Of a stretch of DNA of 53,392 nt, positions 8,907 to 17,070 are shown in pieces. Numbering within the stretch: the first letter of the stretch is position 1; each line of letters begins with the position of its first letter. Where the stretch lies: NCBI GenBank assembly GCA_964646465.1, contig CAZYEN010000011.1, positions 1 to 53,392 of the forward strand, in the 5' to 3' direction. The DNA comes from CALRBF01 sp964646465 (GTDB lineage: Bacteria; Patescibacteriota; Minisyncoccia; SW-4-49-11). The notes below the pieces were generated by a model. It had not been told where the DNA came from. It searched no databases and worked only from the letters and a program-made list of their open reading frames with translations. The translations under genes and the position numbers were made by a program.

Positions 8907-9221
8907 TCAAAATACCCTGCAAGTTTTGCCTATGTCATATAAGACAATCGTCCATGAAACCCAAAAAAGAATTACAAAAGTTCCGCCCAAAATTGGATTA
9001 GGCCAATGCCCCCAAAACATAGGCAGCAGGCAAATTATACCGACAATTACCGCAGCTATTGTCGTTGCTTTAAGGATAAAATCTAATCTCCTGGCGTGGT
9101 ACTTCATACCACGAGAATATGAATCTACATAGGCTGGATAATTCTCTGCCCATATAGAAATGATGGGTTGGGGAAGCCCTCGAGCACCAGCCCTGTAAAA
9201 CTCTTGTTCAGTCTGATCCAT
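8907..9221 (-). CDS. Small two-TM orphan membrane protein
   Basis: I do not recognise this 104-aa protein. An N-terminal amphipathic part (MDQTEQEFYRAGARG) is followed by two hydrophobic segments near residues 52-68 (ATTIAAVIVGIICLLPMF) and 74-94 (PILGGTFVILFWVSWTIVL). I start at ATG 9221. A longer in-frame ATG at 9269 lies between the -35 and -10 of the promoter at 9250-9277, so it cannot be on the transcript. It has its own promoter and terminator, like the other orphan genes. Confidence 0.7.
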   Translation of the reverse strand: MDQTEQEFYRAGARGLPQPIISIWAENYPAYVDSYSRGMKYHARRLDFILKATTIAAVIVGIICLLPMFWGHWPNPILGGTFVILFWVSWTIVLYDIGKTCRVF

Positions 9222-9249
9222 GATGGTTATAGAAAGATAAACCTCTACC

Positions 9250-9277
9250 AAAATATCACATATTTTCATATTGTCAA
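9250..9277 (-). promoter_or_regulatory. Cassette-type promoter of 8907-9221
   Basis: Minus strand: TTGACA, 16-bp spacer ending TGTGA, TATTTT. Confidence 0.65.
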
Positions 9278-9329
9278 TAGTATGTATAGGATATAATACA
9301 TCTTGTAGATTTTGCAGAGTGAGTTTTAA

Positions 9330-9590
9330 TGTGGTGGAGGGGCTTGTGAGCTAAAAATTCCCCTCTCGAGGGGTGGATACCTTCTATCCTTTGTTTAGGA
9401 GGGAGACGGGGTGGAAAAATATATTAAATAGTACTCCATCCTCCCCCTGCGGGTACTACCTCCTAAGGGAGACAAAATACAGAAGCTCAAAGGCCAAAAC
9501 AATCCACCCCGTCCAGCAAAGCTGTCCACCCCTCGAGAGGGGAATTTTTAATACCAAATACAGGTGACTGGGAGATCGCCCCTACGAAAG
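9330..9590. repeat. Repeat cluster: two A elements, inverted C arm, D repeat
   Basis: This fills the 420-bp stretch between the orphan gene and the next membrane gene. A variant A element lies at 9355-9415 (CCCCTCTCGAGGGG stem). An inverted C arm is at about 9439-9476 (CCTCCCCCTGCGGGTAC). An inverted A copy is at 9502-9547 and an inverted D repeat at 9561-9590 (CCCCTACGA end). No gene is seen; reading frames here are repeat artefacts. Confidence 0.75.
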
Positions 9591-9640
9591 AATATAATGT
9601 CGGCGGGTTGTCGCCGACTCTACTAATATCAATCTCTCTT

Positions 9641-10576
9641 CTACAAGCTCAAAGTTTCTTTGTCTGCTGACTTAATACTTAATTTTACTAGATTAGATTT
9701 GAGGCTATAATATTTTATAAAATTGGTCATAAGTCTAATTCCTAGTTGAAATAATCCCACAAATGGCAAAAAGCTCAAAAATACTATTAGGGAGACCACT
9801 ATACCCCAGAGTGGACCACTCATCCAAGGGGTTAGAAATTTATTAATATAAGTGATAAAGGCTTGAATTATTGGTGTGTCTCGATTAATAGGAATTTGGA
9901 ATCTATCGGACAGAGTACTGATTTGATTTTGAATAACACTCTCTCTGTTAATTAACCTTGTATCTAAATTTTGAGATTCTATTTGCGAATCTATTTGATC
10001 TGAGACATAATTTCCAACTGAGATATTGGGGTCAAAGTCTGGAGCAATTTCTTGAAAGATAGGCATCCAAGCTTGTATTTGATTCCCTACAAAAGATTCT
10101 TCTAGAAAAATACCATTGGGATTAGTTCTAATCGTATTACCATAGATAAATACTGAGGTTAATAACATAAGCCAAACAATTATAGCTTTTGTATGGGGGA
10201 GCACAATAGTCTTTACCCTAAATCTGATATGGTCACTCGAACTTTCATTTATATCTCTAATAAACTTGAATAATGTTTGTATCCCTAGGATTAAAGTAAA
10301 GACTATAATTAAGGCTGTCATAAGGTCAAACCAAAAACCTATAAAAACTAAAGGTAAAATTTGTAAAATTATAAATTGAATATTATGCCTCGGAGCTCCA
10401 TCAATACAAATATACCATGATAGTGTTGAGACATAGATTATTCCCAAAAACCCCGCTAATAGACCTCCTAGTATGATGGGTAGACTACCAATTACTGAGT
10501 TTACTATAATTATAAGAGTAATCCATAGTAAGAGGCTTATAATTAATTCTATTATTAATAGTTTTTGATTCTGCAT
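9641..10576 (-). CDS. Polytopic membrane protein, unknown function
   Basis: I do not recognise this 311-aa protein. Five hydrophobic segments occupy about residues 5-155. A ~95-residue loop follows (about 158-252, containing FDPNISVGNYVSDQ), probably extracytoplasmic. A last long hydrophobic stretch lies near 258-285 (GPLWGIVVSLIVFLSFLPF), with a basic C-terminal tail. It lies 11 bp downstream of mutL on the same strand, so it is probably in the mutS-mutL operon. There is no obvious link to mismatch repair. Confidence 0.75.
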   Translation of the reverse strand: MQNQKLLIIELIISLLLWITLIIIVNSVIGSLPIILGGLLAGFLGIIYVSTLSWYICIDGAPRHNIQFIILQILPLVFIGFWFDLMTALIIVFTLILGIQTLFKFIRDINESSSDHIRFRVKTIVLPHTKAIIVWLMLLTSVFIYGNTIRTNPNGIFLEESFVGNQIQAWMPIFQEIAPDFDPNISVGNYVSDQIDSQIESQNLDTRLINRESVIQNQISTLSDRFQIPINRDTPIIQAFITYINKFLTPWMSGPLWGIVVSLIVFLSFLPFVGLFQLGIRLMTNFIKYYSLKSNLVKLSIKSADKETLSL

Positions 10577-10587
10577 ATAAAATTTTA

Positions 10588-12363
10588 TTATCTTGAGAAC
10601 TGCTTTTCAAACCAATCCTGATCTAATTGTACCATAGTTGGTCTACCATGACAGCAAGCAAATCCAAAATCTGTCTTAGCCGCATCTTTTATCAAGGCCT
10701 CAATTTCTTGTTGAGTCAGACTATATCCTGCTTTGATAGCTGACTTACAGGCTACGGTTTTGAGTAGTTCTGTCCTAAGCTCGGATAATTCCATAGTCTG
10801 TCCTCTTTCTTGGATTTGGGCAATCAATATATTGATATGCTCTTCTGTCTTTTGGTTTTTGGCTAAAAATGTCGGCAAGGATCTTATTATAATTTCACTT
10901 GCTCCAAAATCATCTATTTCAAAACCTGGTAATTGAGCCATTATCTCTATTGTAAAATCTTTTTGAGACTGTGGGACACTGATAGCTAATGGAAATAATA
11001 AAGCTTGTGATTTAACCGTATCTGCTTGATTTATTAATTGTTCTAAGATAACTTTCTCGTGTACGGCATGTTGGTCTAAAATCATTATTCCGTTTTGATT
11101 AGGATATATTATATAGGTGTCAAAAATATGTAGAAAATCGGGTTTTTCAGTCTCAGCTTCTAATAATTCTCGGAAATTTGGCTGTATATTTTGAAAATTA
11201 TATTGAGCTTTTGGGATTTGTTTGGGAGTATATTGAGCAAAATTGGGTTCTGCTATTGTAGATTTAGTATTGCTATTATATGTCTGATTATATGGCTTAA
11301 AATTATAGTTTTTTGTATTGATATTAGTATAGCTTGAATTGATTTCAGACTGTTCTGGTTTGCTGTTTTGTGGTTTTAAAATAACTTCAAAAGCAGACTT
11401 CTGTAGAGTGTCTCGGATTAGATATTTAATAGTTTGAAATACCGCTCTATCGTCGATGAATTTGACTTCGGTTTTTCTTGGATGAACATTAACATCGAGT
11501 TCTTGTGGCGAGATAAAAATAGAAACAAAGGCAAAAGGATAATGCCCCACTTCCAACATAGTATCAAAACCTTGTTGAATAGCTTTATTAATAAGAGGCT
11601 GTATAACTGGGCGATTATTTATAAAAATATGATATTGGGGTGATTTTTTAGAAATTCTAGGATGTCCAATATACCCAATAGCCTTGATATTATACTTTTG
11701 AGAGTCGACTAATAATAAATAATCTGGCTCTTGAACTTTCAGTATATCAACTGTTCTTGTTAGTAAATCACTTGTCTTTACATTAATCAACTCTCGATTT
11801 TGAGATTTATAGCTAAAAGCTATTTCTGGATTAACTAAAGCTAACTCTTCAATAATTTTAGTAATATGAGAGAGTTCGGTGGAATTACTTTTGAGAAATT
11901 TTTTACGAGCTGGAACATTATAAAATAAATTACGAATAGTAATTGTAGTACCTGTATTAGATTTAGATACTGATTTAGTTTCTTTAGTATATGGATTATA
12001 AAAGTACCCAGTTGTATCTGATTCAGTCTTAGTTATAAGTTCTACCTGTGAGACAGCTTGAATACTAGATAAAGCTTCCCCTCGAAAACCCATAGTAGAC
12101 AAGCTATGTAAATCTTCAATTTTCTCAATTTTACTAGTAGCATGCCTTTTGAATAAATTCTCAAAGTCATCTTTGTCAATCCCAGAACCATTGTCTTGAA
12201 TTATAATTTCAGTTAGCCCTGCATCTAGAATTGCTATTTTAATTTCAGTAGCTCCTGCATCAATAGAATTTTCCACCAACTCCTTCACGATCGAAGCTGG
12301 TCTCTCGACTACCTCACCTGCAGCAATTTGATTGATTATATTTTTAGGTAATAAATTTATCAT
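10588..12363 (-). CDS. mutL: DNA mismatch repair protein MutL
   Basis: GHKL ATPase that couples MutS mismatch recognition to strand incision. At 591 aa it has the N-terminal ATPase (IAAGEVVERPASIVKELVEN, then GFRGEALSSI), a low-complexity Asn/Tyr/Pro-rich linker at about 335-385, and a C-terminal domain. The endonuclease motif DQHA(x)2E(x)4E is present as DQHAVHEKVILE near residue 424, with ACKSAIKAG and CCHGRPT further on. It should therefore be the nicking type used by bacteria without MutH. Its ATG overlaps the mutS TGA. Confidence 0.97.
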   Translation of the reverse strand: MINLLPKNIINQIAAGEVVERPASIVKELVENSIDAGATEIKIAILDAGLTEIIIQDNGSGIDKDDFENLFKRHATSKIEKIEDLHSLSTMGFRGEALSSIQAVSQVELITKTESDTTGYFYNPYTKETKSVSKSNTGTTITIRNLFYNVPARKKFLKSNSTELSHITKIIEELALVNPEIAFSYKSQNRELINVKTSDLLTRTVDILKVQEPDYLLLVDSQKYNIKAIGYIGHPRISKKSPQYHIFINNRPVIQPLINKAIQQGFDTMLEVGHYPFAFVSIFISPQELDVNVHPRKTEVKFIDDRAVFQTIKYLIRDTLQKSAFEVILKPQNSKPEQSEINSSYTNINTKNYNFKPYNQTYNSNTKSTIAEPNFAQYTPKQIPKAQYNFQNIQPNFRELLEAETEKPDFLHIFDTYIIYPNQNGIMILDQHAVHEKVILEQLINQADTVKSQALLFPLAISVPQSQKDFTIEIMAQLPGFEIDDFGASEIIIRSLPTFLAKNQKTEEHINILIAQIQERGQTMELSELRTELLKTVACKSAIKAGYSLTQQEIEALIKDAAKTDFGFACCHGRPTMVQLDQDWFEKQFSR

Positions 12364-14924
12364 AATGGATTATTTTTCTGTAAATTATCTAATACTTCCA
12401 AAGCCTGTATTGGGGTTAAGTCATTTAGATTATATGAATGCAGGGTTTCTAGTAGATTATTGTATTTTTCTTGACTTTTACTTAACTCTAATGATTGTAT
12501 ATTTTGAGGCTGTTGTGAATTAGTCTCGGGCAATAAAGATAATTGAGACTTTCTCTGTTCATATTGAACCAAAGCATTCTTAGCTAATTCTAACACATCT
12601 GTTGGAAATCCTGCTAATTTGGCAATAGCAATTCCATAGCTTTTATCAGCTCCTCCTTGTGTGATTCTATGTAAGAATAAAATATCTCCCTCTGACTCCT
12701 GAATTATTACCTGATAATTAATAACTCCTTCTAACTCATTTTCTAGACTTAATAACTCATGATAATGAGTGGCAAAAATAGTTCTTGCCTGAATTTTATT
12801 ATGAATATACTCAATCAAAGCTTTGGCTATACTCATACCATCATAGGTGGATGTTCCGCGCCCTACTTCATCTAGAATAATCAAACTTGACTTGGTGGCA
12901 TTATGCAGGATATTAGCAACTTCTAGCATTTCAACCATAAAGGTACTCTGGCCCTCTGACATATTATCTGATGCTCCCACTCTAGTAAAAATTCTATCAA
13001 CTATTCCAATTTTAGCCTCAGTAGCTGGGACATGATATCCAATTTGAGATAAAAGTACAATCAAAGCCACTTGCCTAATATAAGTAGACTTCCCCCCCAT
13101 ATTAGGTCCCGTGATTAGCATCAGAGAATGGTCTGGATCAGCAAGCTTACAGTCATTTGGAGTATATTCATTAATTAATTGTTCTAAAACTGGATGTCTG
13201 CCGTCTTTGATATATAAATTCGGCTTTGTAATTATTGTTGGTTTGATATAATTCCAATCTAAGGCTAGTTTGGCACCAGCTTGAATACAATCAATATAGG
13301 CAATAGTTTTTGAAATAGTATAAATCTGTTCTGCCTCGGCTATAATAGATTGCCTTAATTCTTCAAACACTATTTGCTCTAAATTTAATAATTTAGCCTC
13401 TGCACTTAAGATTTTTTCCTCAAACTCTTTTAATTCAGGAGTAATGTATCGCTCAGCATTAGCTAAAGTTTGTTTTTTAATATAAGTTTCTGGTAAAGTA
13501 TGATTTTTATACGCATTACTAATTTCTATATAATAGCCAAAAACTTTATTATACTTAACTTTAAGAGAATTAATACCAGTTCTAGCTTGCTCGTTGGTTT
13601 GTAATTCCAATAGCCAGTCTTTTCCTCCTTGACTTAAATCTAGTAACTCATCAATTTCTGGTTTATAACCTCTGGCTACGAATCCACCATCCCGAGATAG
13701 GATAGGAACATTTTCTTGTAAGACTTTTTGTAATTCTTGACGTAAAGGCTCTAGGTTAAGTAAAGACTTTTTAGCTGCTTGTGTATATTTAGCTTGGTCA
13801 ATGTTGAAAATTTCAGCAATATATTCAAAGCTTTTAGATAGAAGCAACATATCTCTAGGACCACCGACATTACTAGAAAGTCTAGCTAAAAGCCGTTCAA
13901 TATCAGCAATTTGAGCTAATAAATTTCTAATTTGTTCAATCTGAATAGGGTTCTGAATATAATTCTGTATATGATTTTGACGAGTTTGAATAGCTTTAAT
14001 ATCTAATAGCGGGAATAATATCCAATGTTTTAACATCCTAGCCCCCAGAGGATTTCTAGTATAATTAATAGCCTGATAAAAACTTTTACCTTGATGACTA
14101 GCCCTTGCCAAATTAAACAACTCTAAATTTTGAATAGTTTGAGCATCTAATCTCATATATTGAGATAATTTCATACTTTGCAGTTTTGTAATATGCTTCA
14201 AATCCTCTTGTTGGGTATAAATAAGATAATTAAGTAAAGCCCCAGCTGGAGATAGACAAATATCATCAATCTCAAAACCAAAACCTGCCATACTAGCAAC
14301 CCCAAAATGCTTAGTCAAAGTCTCAATAGCCCGCTCTAATTGAAAATTCCATTTAGATTCTATACTTAGTTTTATACCTAAATCTTTTAATTCTTGAATC
14401 AAATCACTATTTTGTGGCAACATAATTTCTCTAACTTGTCTTGAGCTTAAAATATCTCTTAATTCTTGAGAATTAAATTCACCCACCTCAAAAACTCCAG
14501 TCCCCAAATCAGCAAAAGCTATATATATAATATCTTTTTGCTTATAAATACTAGCTATATATCTTGATTCACTTGTCTCAGTCTCAAATAAAGCCGTCCC
14601 AGGAGTAATAACTTTGACCACTTTTCGATTCACTAAACCTTTAGTGTCCTGAGCTGAGCCTTGTTGCTCGCATAAAGCTACGGAATGTCCGGCTTTGATT
14701 AGTTTTTGAATATATTGAGTGGATGCATGATAAGGCACCCCACACATTGGAATACTACCATCTACTGTATTCTTTCGTGCTGTTAATACTAAATCTAGTA
14801 TTGGAGCTGCTAATTTTGCATCCTCCGCAAACATTTCATAAAAGTCTCCAAGGCGGAAAAATAAAATATCATTGGGATAAGATTTTTTGATTTCATAAAA
14901 CTGAGTCATCATCGGCGAGGGCAT
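12360..14924 (-). CDS. mutS: DNA mismatch repair protein MutS
   Basis: Mismatch-recognition ATPase. The 854-aa length is normal. The mismatch-reading FYEM motif is near residue 30 (LGDFYEMF), Walker A (GPNMGGKSTYIRQ) near 605, and the Walker B region (LIILDEVGRGTSTYDG) near 680. It overlaps mutL by ATGA. A minus-strand promoter at 14957-14985 (TCGACT-17-TATAAT) lies just upstream. Oddity: a second copy of the first codons (MPSPMMTQFYE) sits 562 bp upstream at 15454-15486, on the far side of a small orphan gene, as if that gene had been inserted at the mutS start. Confidence 0.97.
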   Translation of the reverse strand: MPSPMMTQFYEIKKSYPNDILFFRLGDFYEMFAEDAKLAAPILDLVLTARKNTVDGSIPMCGVPYHASTQYIQKLIKAGHSVALCEQQGSAQDTKGLVNRKVVKVITPGTALFETETSESRYIASIYKQKDIIYIAFADLGTGVFEVGEFNSQELRDILSSRQVREIMLPQNSDLIQELKDLGIKLSIESKWNFQLERAIETLTKHFGVASMAGFGFEIDDICLSPAGALLNYLIYTQQEDLKHITKLQSMKLSQYMRLDAQTIQNLELFNLARASHQGKSFYQAINYTRNPLGARMLKHWILFPLLDIKAIQTRQNHIQNYIQNPIQIEQIRNLLAQIADIERLLARLSSNVGGPRDMLLLSKSFEYIAEIFNIDQAKYTQAAKKSLLNLEPLRQELQKVLQENVPILSRDGGFVARGYKPEIDELLDLSQGGKDWLLELQTNEQARTGINSLKVKYNKVFGYYIEISNAYKNHTLPETYIKKQTLANAERYITPELKEFEEKILSAEAKLLNLEQIVFEELRQSIIAEAEQIYTISKTIAYIDCIQAGAKLALDWNYIKPTIITKPNLYIKDGRHPVLEQLINEYTPNDCKLADPDHSLMLITGPNMGGKSTYIRQVALIVLLSQIGYHVPATEAKIGIVDRIFTRVGASDNMSEGQSTFMVEMLEVANILHNATKSSLIILDEVGRGTSTYDGMSIAKALIEYIHNKIQARTIFATHYHELLSLENELEGVINYQVIIQESEGDILFLHRITQGGADKSYGIAIAKLAGFPTDVLELAKNALVQYEQRKSQLSLLPETNSQQPQNIQSLELSKSQEKYNNLLETLHSYNLNDLTPIQALEVLDNLQKNNPL

Positions 14925-14956
14925 AACAGTATATTTCCTTAATTTAAAGTATATTT

Positions 14957-14985
14957 ATTATACCAAATTATAGATAAATAGTCGA
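14957..14985 (-). promoter_or_regulatory. Promoter of mutS-mutL
   Basis: Minus strand: TCGACT, 17-bp spacer ending TTTGG, TATAAT. It lies about 32 bp from the mutS ATG. Confidence 0.6.
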
Positions 14986-15014
14986 AAAATAATTGAATTT
15001 TTAATTAATTTTGA

Positions 15015-15043
15015 TTGACAAAGTTAGAAAAATATGATAAATA
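15015..15043 (+). promoter_or_regulatory. Cassette-type promoter of 15160-15402
   Basis: Plus strand: TTGACA, 17-bp spacer ending TATGA, TAAATA. An in-frame ATG at 15034 lies inside the spacer and is not a usable start. Confidence 0.65.
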
Positions 15044-15159
15044 TGTTTAGCACGTTGTCATCATCTATCATGATCACTCTTCGATACAAAAACAGTGGCG
15101 AAATTGCCTATGTCGGGTCTCTAAAAGTTATCCCGAGAATTTTTAAAGGAGGTGATACA

Positions 15160-15402
15160 ATGCCTGAAAAAGTAGTATCTCATGGACTTAGTGATAGTCA
15201 GTTGAGAAAATTAGCCAACCGCTACACTCTAGAAGAAAGTCAAGAAGAACCTCCTTTTGCCCTATTGTGTAATGTTGGAGGCGGCAATTCTCTGTTAATC
15301 ATAAAAAACACTACCGAGATTAGACCAGGGGACAGACTTTTAACCTTGTCCGAAGCTTGGGCAATGCACACAAATAAGGAGGCTATGTTTCTTCCTGATT
15401 GA
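15160..15402 (+). CDS. Small orphan protein with strong ribosome-binding site
   Basis: I do not recognise this 80-aa protein (MPEKVVSHGLSDSQ...). It appears soluble and has no membrane segment. The start is set by an excellent Shine-Dalgarno sequence, AAAGGAGGTGAT (15146-15157), just before ATG 15160. In-frame ATGs at 15034 and 15043 lie in or at the edge of the promoter. The mRNA leader is about 110 nt, much longer than for the other orphan genes. A terminator follows at 15421-15454. The whole unit sits between mutS and a duplicate of the mutS start. Confidence 0.7.
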   Translation: MPEKVVSHGLSDSQLRKLANRYTLEESQEEPPFALLCNVGGGNSLLIIKNTTEIRPGDRLLTLSEAWAMHTNKEAMFLPD

Positions 15403-15420
15403 GAAACAGGACCTACCACA

Positions 15421-15454
15421 GAGCTCACCATCTAGGATGTGAGCTCTTTTTAAT
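15421..15454 (+). terminator. Terminator after 15160-15402
   Basis: Stem GAGCTCAC(C)ATC/GATGTGAGCTC with one bulge, followed by TTTTT. Confidence 0.85.
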
Positions 15455-15486
15455 TCATAGAATTGAGTCATCATCGGAGAAGGCAT
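15454..15486 (-). pseudogene. Duplicated 5' end of mutS (remnant)
   Basis: This 33-bp segment matches 14892-14924, the start of mutS, at 29 of 33 positions. It encodes MPSPMMTQFYE on the minus strand and then runs into the terminator of the orphan gene. A TATAAT-like box lies just upstream of it (about 15520). It looks like the former mutS start left behind when the orphan-gene unit was inserted or exchanged. Confidence 0.7.
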
Positions 15487-15550
15487 TGCTTTCAGTCATT
15501 ATCTTTATTATAAATCTATTATAGCAAATAATCCTAAAAGCTTCTAAAAT

Positions 15551-15577
15551 AAAAACCCCCGCATCGCATGCGGGGGG
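15551..15577 (-). terminator. Terminator after orphan gene 15597-15911
   Basis: Stem CCCCCGCAT/ATGCGGGGG; on the minus strand it is followed by TTTTT. Confidence 0.85.
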
Positions 15578-15596
15578 AAGGGAGGAATTAGATATC

Positions 15597-15911
15597 TTAA
15601 ACAATGGTTATTTCTGACCCTATCTCACCGGGAACTTCTGTTAAGATAAACCAAAAATCTTTTTTGTCTTGAATTTTTTCAAACGTAGGGCTGCCTAGAG
15701 AGAATTTATATTTGCCCCAGCGATTCTGCAGAATATCTATTCCTAACATACAAAAATCTCTACTTATTGTCAACACATCAGAAGGAGGAATTAGGAATGT
15801 GATGATGGTTCGATTTTCTTCTTTGGGACATGGTGTACTAGAGATAATCCTGCCCATAAATTTCCCAGAAATCTTTTCACTAGACACTGTATCTGTAGTG
15901 GGACACGACAT
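15597..15911 (-). CDS. Small orphan protein
   Basis: I do not recognise this 104-aa protein. It looks soluble and beta-rich (for example RTIITFLIPPSDVLTISRD, WFILTEVPGEIG), with three Cys in the N-terminal half. The ATG is preceded by AAGGGG, a weak ribosome-binding site. The leader contains a 22-bp near-perfect palindrome at 15934-15955. Its promoter is at 15968-15996 and its terminator at 15551-15577. Confidence 0.65.
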   Translation of the reverse strand: MSCPTTDTVSSEKISGKFMGRIISSTPCPKEENRTIITFLIPPSDVLTISRDFCMLGIDILQNRWGKYKFSLGSPTFEKIQDKKDFWFILTEVPGEIGSEITIV

Positions 15912-15967
15912 AATACCCCTTGGGTGGAAATTTGACTCTAGATCTATCTAGAGTCTGTACAAAGATG

Positions 15968-15996
15968 AACATATCATATTTTGAAGCCTTTGTCTA
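15968..15996 (-). promoter_or_regulatory. Cassette-type promoter of 15597-15911
   Basis: Minus strand: TAGACA, 17-bp spacer ending TATGA, TATGTT. Confidence 0.65.
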
Positions 15997-16041
15997 TATT
16001 TGTGTAAATATAAACCATCTACTGAACACATACCCACAGCA

Positions 16042-16161
16042 TAGAGGGAGGGTGGATAATTAGAAAACTATACTTTGAAATTAAATATTATTATAAAACA
16101 AAATTTTATTTAAACTTTATCCACCTCCGGCACTCCGTGCCACCTCCTCCAAAGGAGGACA
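16042..16161. repeat. Composite repeat, partial C arm and inverted B arm
   Basis: Left: GAGGGAGGGTGGATA. An AT-rich core of about 55 bp follows. Right: TATCCACCTCCGGC through GGAGGACA. Same composite family as at 35230, 36785 and 41531, but its core differs. Confidence 0.65.
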
Positions 16162-16162
16162 A

Positions 16163-16215
16163 AAAACTGACTATTGCTTTTTTATTTTTATAATTTGTAC
16201 TAGGAGAGGGACTTG
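16163..16215. repeat. 53-bp direct repeat, copy 1 (contains tRNA-Leu 3' end)
   Basis: Identical base for base to 16329-16381. It carries the last ~18 bases of the tRNA-Leu(UAA) gene plus its downstream flank. The 113 bp between the copies holds GC-rich hairpins (for example TTTTCCTGACGGAAAA) and no gene. Confidence 0.85.
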
Positions 16216-16318
16216 GTCACAAGTAATTTTCCTGACGGAAAATTCTCGCGACCCCGTCTCGCGGTGTTCGCCTTGCACTTCTTGCAAACTCACACATCGC
16301 TCCGACCTTCAAGTCCTG

Positions 16319-16348
16319 AGCAATAGTCAAAACTGACTATTGCTTTTT
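16319..16348 (+). terminator. Plus-strand intrinsic terminator, gene unknown
   Basis: Perfect stem GCAATAGTCA/TGACTATTGC around AAAAC-type loop, followed by TTTTTT. It points in plus orientation, opposite to the neighbouring tRNA, and no plus-strand gene ends here. Its right half lies within the 53-bp repeat copy 2. Confidence 0.6.
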
Positions 16349-16363
16349 TATTTTTATAATTTG

Positions 16364-16448
16364 TACTAGGAGAGGGACTTGAACCCTCACAGTGTTTAAT
16401 CACCGACGGATTTTAAGTCCGTTGCGTCTACCATTCCGCCACCCTAGC
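16364..16448 (-). tRNA. tRNA-Leu (anticodon UAA)
   Basis: Class II tRNA of 85 nt. The anticodon loop CTTAAAA sits on a CGGA/TCCG stem, giving anticodon TAA. A long variable arm and the T-loop GTTCAAGTC are present. The acceptor stem GCTAGGG/TCCTAGT contains G-U pairs. CCA is not encoded. The 3' end is duplicated at 16198-16215. Confidence 0.93.
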
Positions 16449-16665
16449 TGATAGTGAAATCATTATATCTTATTTTTAGAATTTTGACAAGATTATAAAA
16501 ACACAATATACATAATAACTTAATCAACACAAATACCACCAATTAGTAGATCCATCATTAAAAAGTTCTGAGTTAACAACCTTATTCATATTGAACCCAT
16601 AAAAGCATGAGTTAAATTTTATGTCGACGAAACCACTGATTATACAAAATTAATAATTCTCTCAA

Positions 16666-16681
16666 TGTTCCACGTGGAACA
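16666..16681. promoter_or_regulatory. parS-like site 1
   Basis: Perfect 16-bp palindrome TGTTCCACGTGGAACA, close to the bacterial ParB-binding consensus TGTTnCACGTGnAACA. It lies at the 3' end of the yraN-like gene. Confidence 0.75.
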
Positions 16682-16683
16682 TT

Positions 16684-17070
16684 TTAGTCAAGCCCCTCTA
16701 AAATATTAGGGTAAAATTTAATCCAACCCTTTTTATGACAATTATCCACAATACAGGCAATTGTATCTATAGTAATATCCATATGCTCTAATTTTTGCTT
16801 CTGGACATATATTTGAGCCCCCAACTTAAGGTGCTTAATCTTTCTTGGAGTGATATTATATATTGGAAATTCTAAGTTATCCCCAAGTTTTCCACATTTA
16901 TAAACAGTTTTAACTTCTATGATGTGTAAAACTTTATCCTTTGTGGCAATAATATCTAATTCTGACAATTTACCCAATCTGACATTTTGGTCTATAATTT
17001 CAAAACCTTTGGATAATAATAATTTTACCGCTAATCGTTCTCCTAAATCACCTTTGTTTTTTGTGTCCAT
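16684..17070 (-). CDS. YraN/UPF0102 family predicted nuclease
   Basis: This 128-aa protein is of the UPF0102 family, with a PD-(D/E)xK-type nuclease fold. It opens with GDLGERLAVKLLLSKGFEII. The conserved acidic set is E37, D39 and E52-V-K54 (ELDIIATKD, then IIEVKT). The exact substrate of the family is not settled; a role in DNA processing or repair is presumed. It overlaps the O-antigen-ligase-like gene by 23 bp and is probably cotranscribed. A parS-like site abuts its stop codon. Confidence 0.9.
   Translation of the reverse strand: MDTKNKGDLGERLAVKLLLSKGFEIIDQNVRLGKLSELDIIATKDKVLHIIEVKTVYKCGKLGDNLEFPIYNITPRKIKHLKLGAQIYVQKQKLEHMDITIDTIACIVDNCHKKGWIKFYPNILEGLD

Noticed and set aside
9373..9567. 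64-aa open frame on the plus strand
   Set aside because: It lies fully within A and C repeat elements.
14892..15486. Tandem duplication of the mutS gene
   Set aside because: Only 33 bp at the start are repeated; the rest of the copy is missing.
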